The notes beneath the pieces were generated by a model. That model did no database searches. It saw only the letters and a program-made list of their open reading frames with translations, and was not told the origin of the DNA. From contig MGTA01000066.1 in NCBI GenBank assembly GCA_001799225.1, forward strand, positions 7,267-15,299: a stretch of 8,033 bases of DNA. The letters are read 5' to 3'. Shown here piece after piece: positions 7,057-8,033 of the stretch. Position 1 is the stretch's first letter; each line of letters opens with the position of its first letter. The translations under genes were made by a program, and so were the position numbers. The stretch is from Deltaproteobacteria bacterium RIFOXYD12_FULL_50_9 (GTDB taxonomy: Bacteria; Desulfobacterota; Desulfobulbia; Desulfobulbales; CALZHT01).

Positions 7057-8033
7057 TCAGAAATGCCTCTTTAGAGTGCAAGTTGAGATATAAATACGGC
7101 TGTCCTGAGTGTCGTCATTCTTATCGTCAAAAAGAATCGAAAGGAATCTGAGTCCTACAACAAACTTGCTGGGAAATGTTTTACTGATCTCAACTGCGTA
7201 GACCGTCTCAGCAACCTGCAAGGTTGAGAAAGAGTCGAGGGGAACAGGTGTTTGTGCAGTAGAAATCCCGGCCTGGAATTCGCCGTCTGATTCTGTATAG
7301 CTGACACTGGTCAGCACGTCCATCCATCCCCATGGACTAAAATTCAGGCTCAAAGCATATGAGTCCGCCCGATCAACATAAATTACCTCCTGGTCAAGGT
7401 AGGGCATATCTCCTGTCCCGGCACTGTTCCACTTCCCATAGGCGAGATTCTGTTCGACCTCGCCACGGAAATGGGCGAAGCTGGCAGTCAGTATGCTTTC
7501 AGGAGAGAACAAAAAGGAGAGACTGCTAAAAAACTTGTCGTTTTTGGTCTCCCTTCTGCCGCTATTTACCGTGATATCAGGTTCGCTGTTGAGGAATGCC
7601 GTATTGTCTCTGACAGTTTTGGCCCGCCGGTAATCCAAAAAGGCCGTTAACCAGGTTGTCGGCAGATAGGTAGTGGTGAACTGTGTCTTGTTTGAGTAGT
7701 CGGGCTCAATGTTCGACCCGGGATCATTGACAAAACGATAATCAGTGCCGACCTTAATTTTCAGGGTGTTAACCGGCCGGAAAGAGGCTGATAATTTCAG
7801 GGTGTTACTCTTGGTTGATTCCGGCAGCAGGCGCCACTCAGCAATATTTTCCCTTTCATGGTGAACGAATTCATAGTCTGCAAGAATGGTGATTTTTTGC
7901 AGAGGTCTGTAGCGCGCGGCCAGAGAAAACAGATCATTCTTGGCCGAAATCGACTGCCTGACAATATTATCAGCATCGCCGACAAACCTTCTGACATAAT
8001 CAGGGTTGTCTATCTCCACTTCCTGATGGCGAA
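7057..8033 (-). CDS. Outer-membrane beta-barrel protein, C-terminal part (5' end outside the window)
   Basis: The frame is open to the right edge (codons R-H-Q-E precede a GTG at 8019), so the gene starts beyond 8033. The visible 325 residues or so show many short amphipathic segments with alternating hydrophobic and polar residues and frequent aromatic ends, separated by polar turns. Examples are KITILADYEFVHHE, LKLSASFRPVNTLKIKVGTDYRF, TTYLPTTWLTAFLDYRRAK, SYALSLNFSPWGWMDVLTSVSYTE and KFVVGLRFLSILFDD. The chain ends in Phe, as usual for BAM-inserted barrels. This supports an outer-membrane channel or receptor. The repeated paired strands with long polar loops resemble large cytochrome-partner barrels of the MtrB/PioB kind, but I see no diagnostic motif, so the subfamily is open. 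The stop codon is 2 bases from the start of the next gene, showing tight operon packing. A Cys five residues before the C-terminal HF is unusual for a barrel strand. Confidence 0.75.
   Translation of the reverse strand, partial: RHQEVEIDNPDYVRRFVGDADNIVRQSISAKNDLFSLAARYRPLQKITILADYEFVHHERENIAEWRLLPESTKSNTLKLSASFRPVNTLKIKVGTDYRFVNDPGSNIEPDYSNKTQFTTTYLPTTWLTAFLDYRRAKTVRDNTAFLNSEPDITVNSGRRETKNDKFFSSLSFLFSPESILTASFAHFRGEVEQNLAYGKWNSAGTGDMPYLDQEVIYVDRADSYALSLNFSPWGWMDVLTSVSYTESDGEFQAGISTAQTPVPLDSFSTLQVAETVYAVEISKTFPSKFVVGLRFLSILFDDKNDDTQDSRIYISTCTLKRHF
7066..7070 (-). promoter_or_regulatory. Shine-Dalgarno site favouring the TTG start at 7054
   Basis: AGAGG-like sequence (AGAGG on the minus strand, 7070-7066) lies 11 bases before the TTG at 7054, inside the last codons of the barrel gene. 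Spacing is on the long side, but the alternative TTG at 7081 has no purine-rich site upstream. The signal peptide also looks normal only from 7054. Confidence 0.4.

Noticed and set aside
1..8033. tRNA, rRNA, CRISPR arrays, insertion sequences, riboswitches
   Set aside because: No cloverleaf, rRNA-like stretch, spaced direct repeats or transposase-like frame was seen; almost all of the window is accounted for by six genes.

Overview
The window holds six protein genes in a compact layout and looks like chromosomal DNA of a Gram-negative, respiring bacterium. The evidence is an outer-membrane beta-barrel, a periplasmic sensor carrying a c-type heme motif, two periplasmic binding proteins and a lipid II flippase. 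A GC content that looks moderate, a stand-alone EF-G-like gene and GTAGGGGC-type palindromes would fit Desulfobacterota or Geobacter-like lineages (former Deltaproteobacteria). That placement is inference from gene style only; no rRNA or other marker is present.

Left part (1-2851): the 5' end of murJ (lipid II flippase) runs leftward out of the window. It is separated by a 227-bp intergenic stretch from a rightward, complete EF-G-like GTPase gene of 686 codons. The GTPase has a full EF-G domain set, but the residues matching the catalytic His and the switch-I Thr of classical EF-G are replaced by Asp and Ser.

Junction (2882-2946): a GC-rich 65-bp palindromic repeat lies between convergent genes. 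Its left half is a textbook rho-independent terminator for the EF-G-like gene. Its right edge contains the last codons and the stop codon of the leftward kinase gene.

Right part (2942-8033): four tightly packed leftward genes form an apparent operon. In transcription order they are an outer-membrane beta-barrel (5' end outside the window), an ABC_sub_bind-type periplasmic binding protein, a PhnD/phosphonate-type periplasmic binding protein, and a membrane hybrid histidine kinase. The kinase has a periplasmic helical domain with a CxxCH heme motif, then HAMP, PAS, HisKA/HATPase and receiver domains. The first two junctions are stop/start contacts (2-nt gap, ATGA overlap) and the third is a 19-nt gap. 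No permease, ATPase or separate response regulator is seen. The most interesting reading is a sensory cassette: two orphan binding proteins could present ligands to a heme-containing kinase, in the manner of the AioX/AioS and TorT/TorS systems, next to an outer-membrane channel. This is inference; the ligands and the output are unknown.
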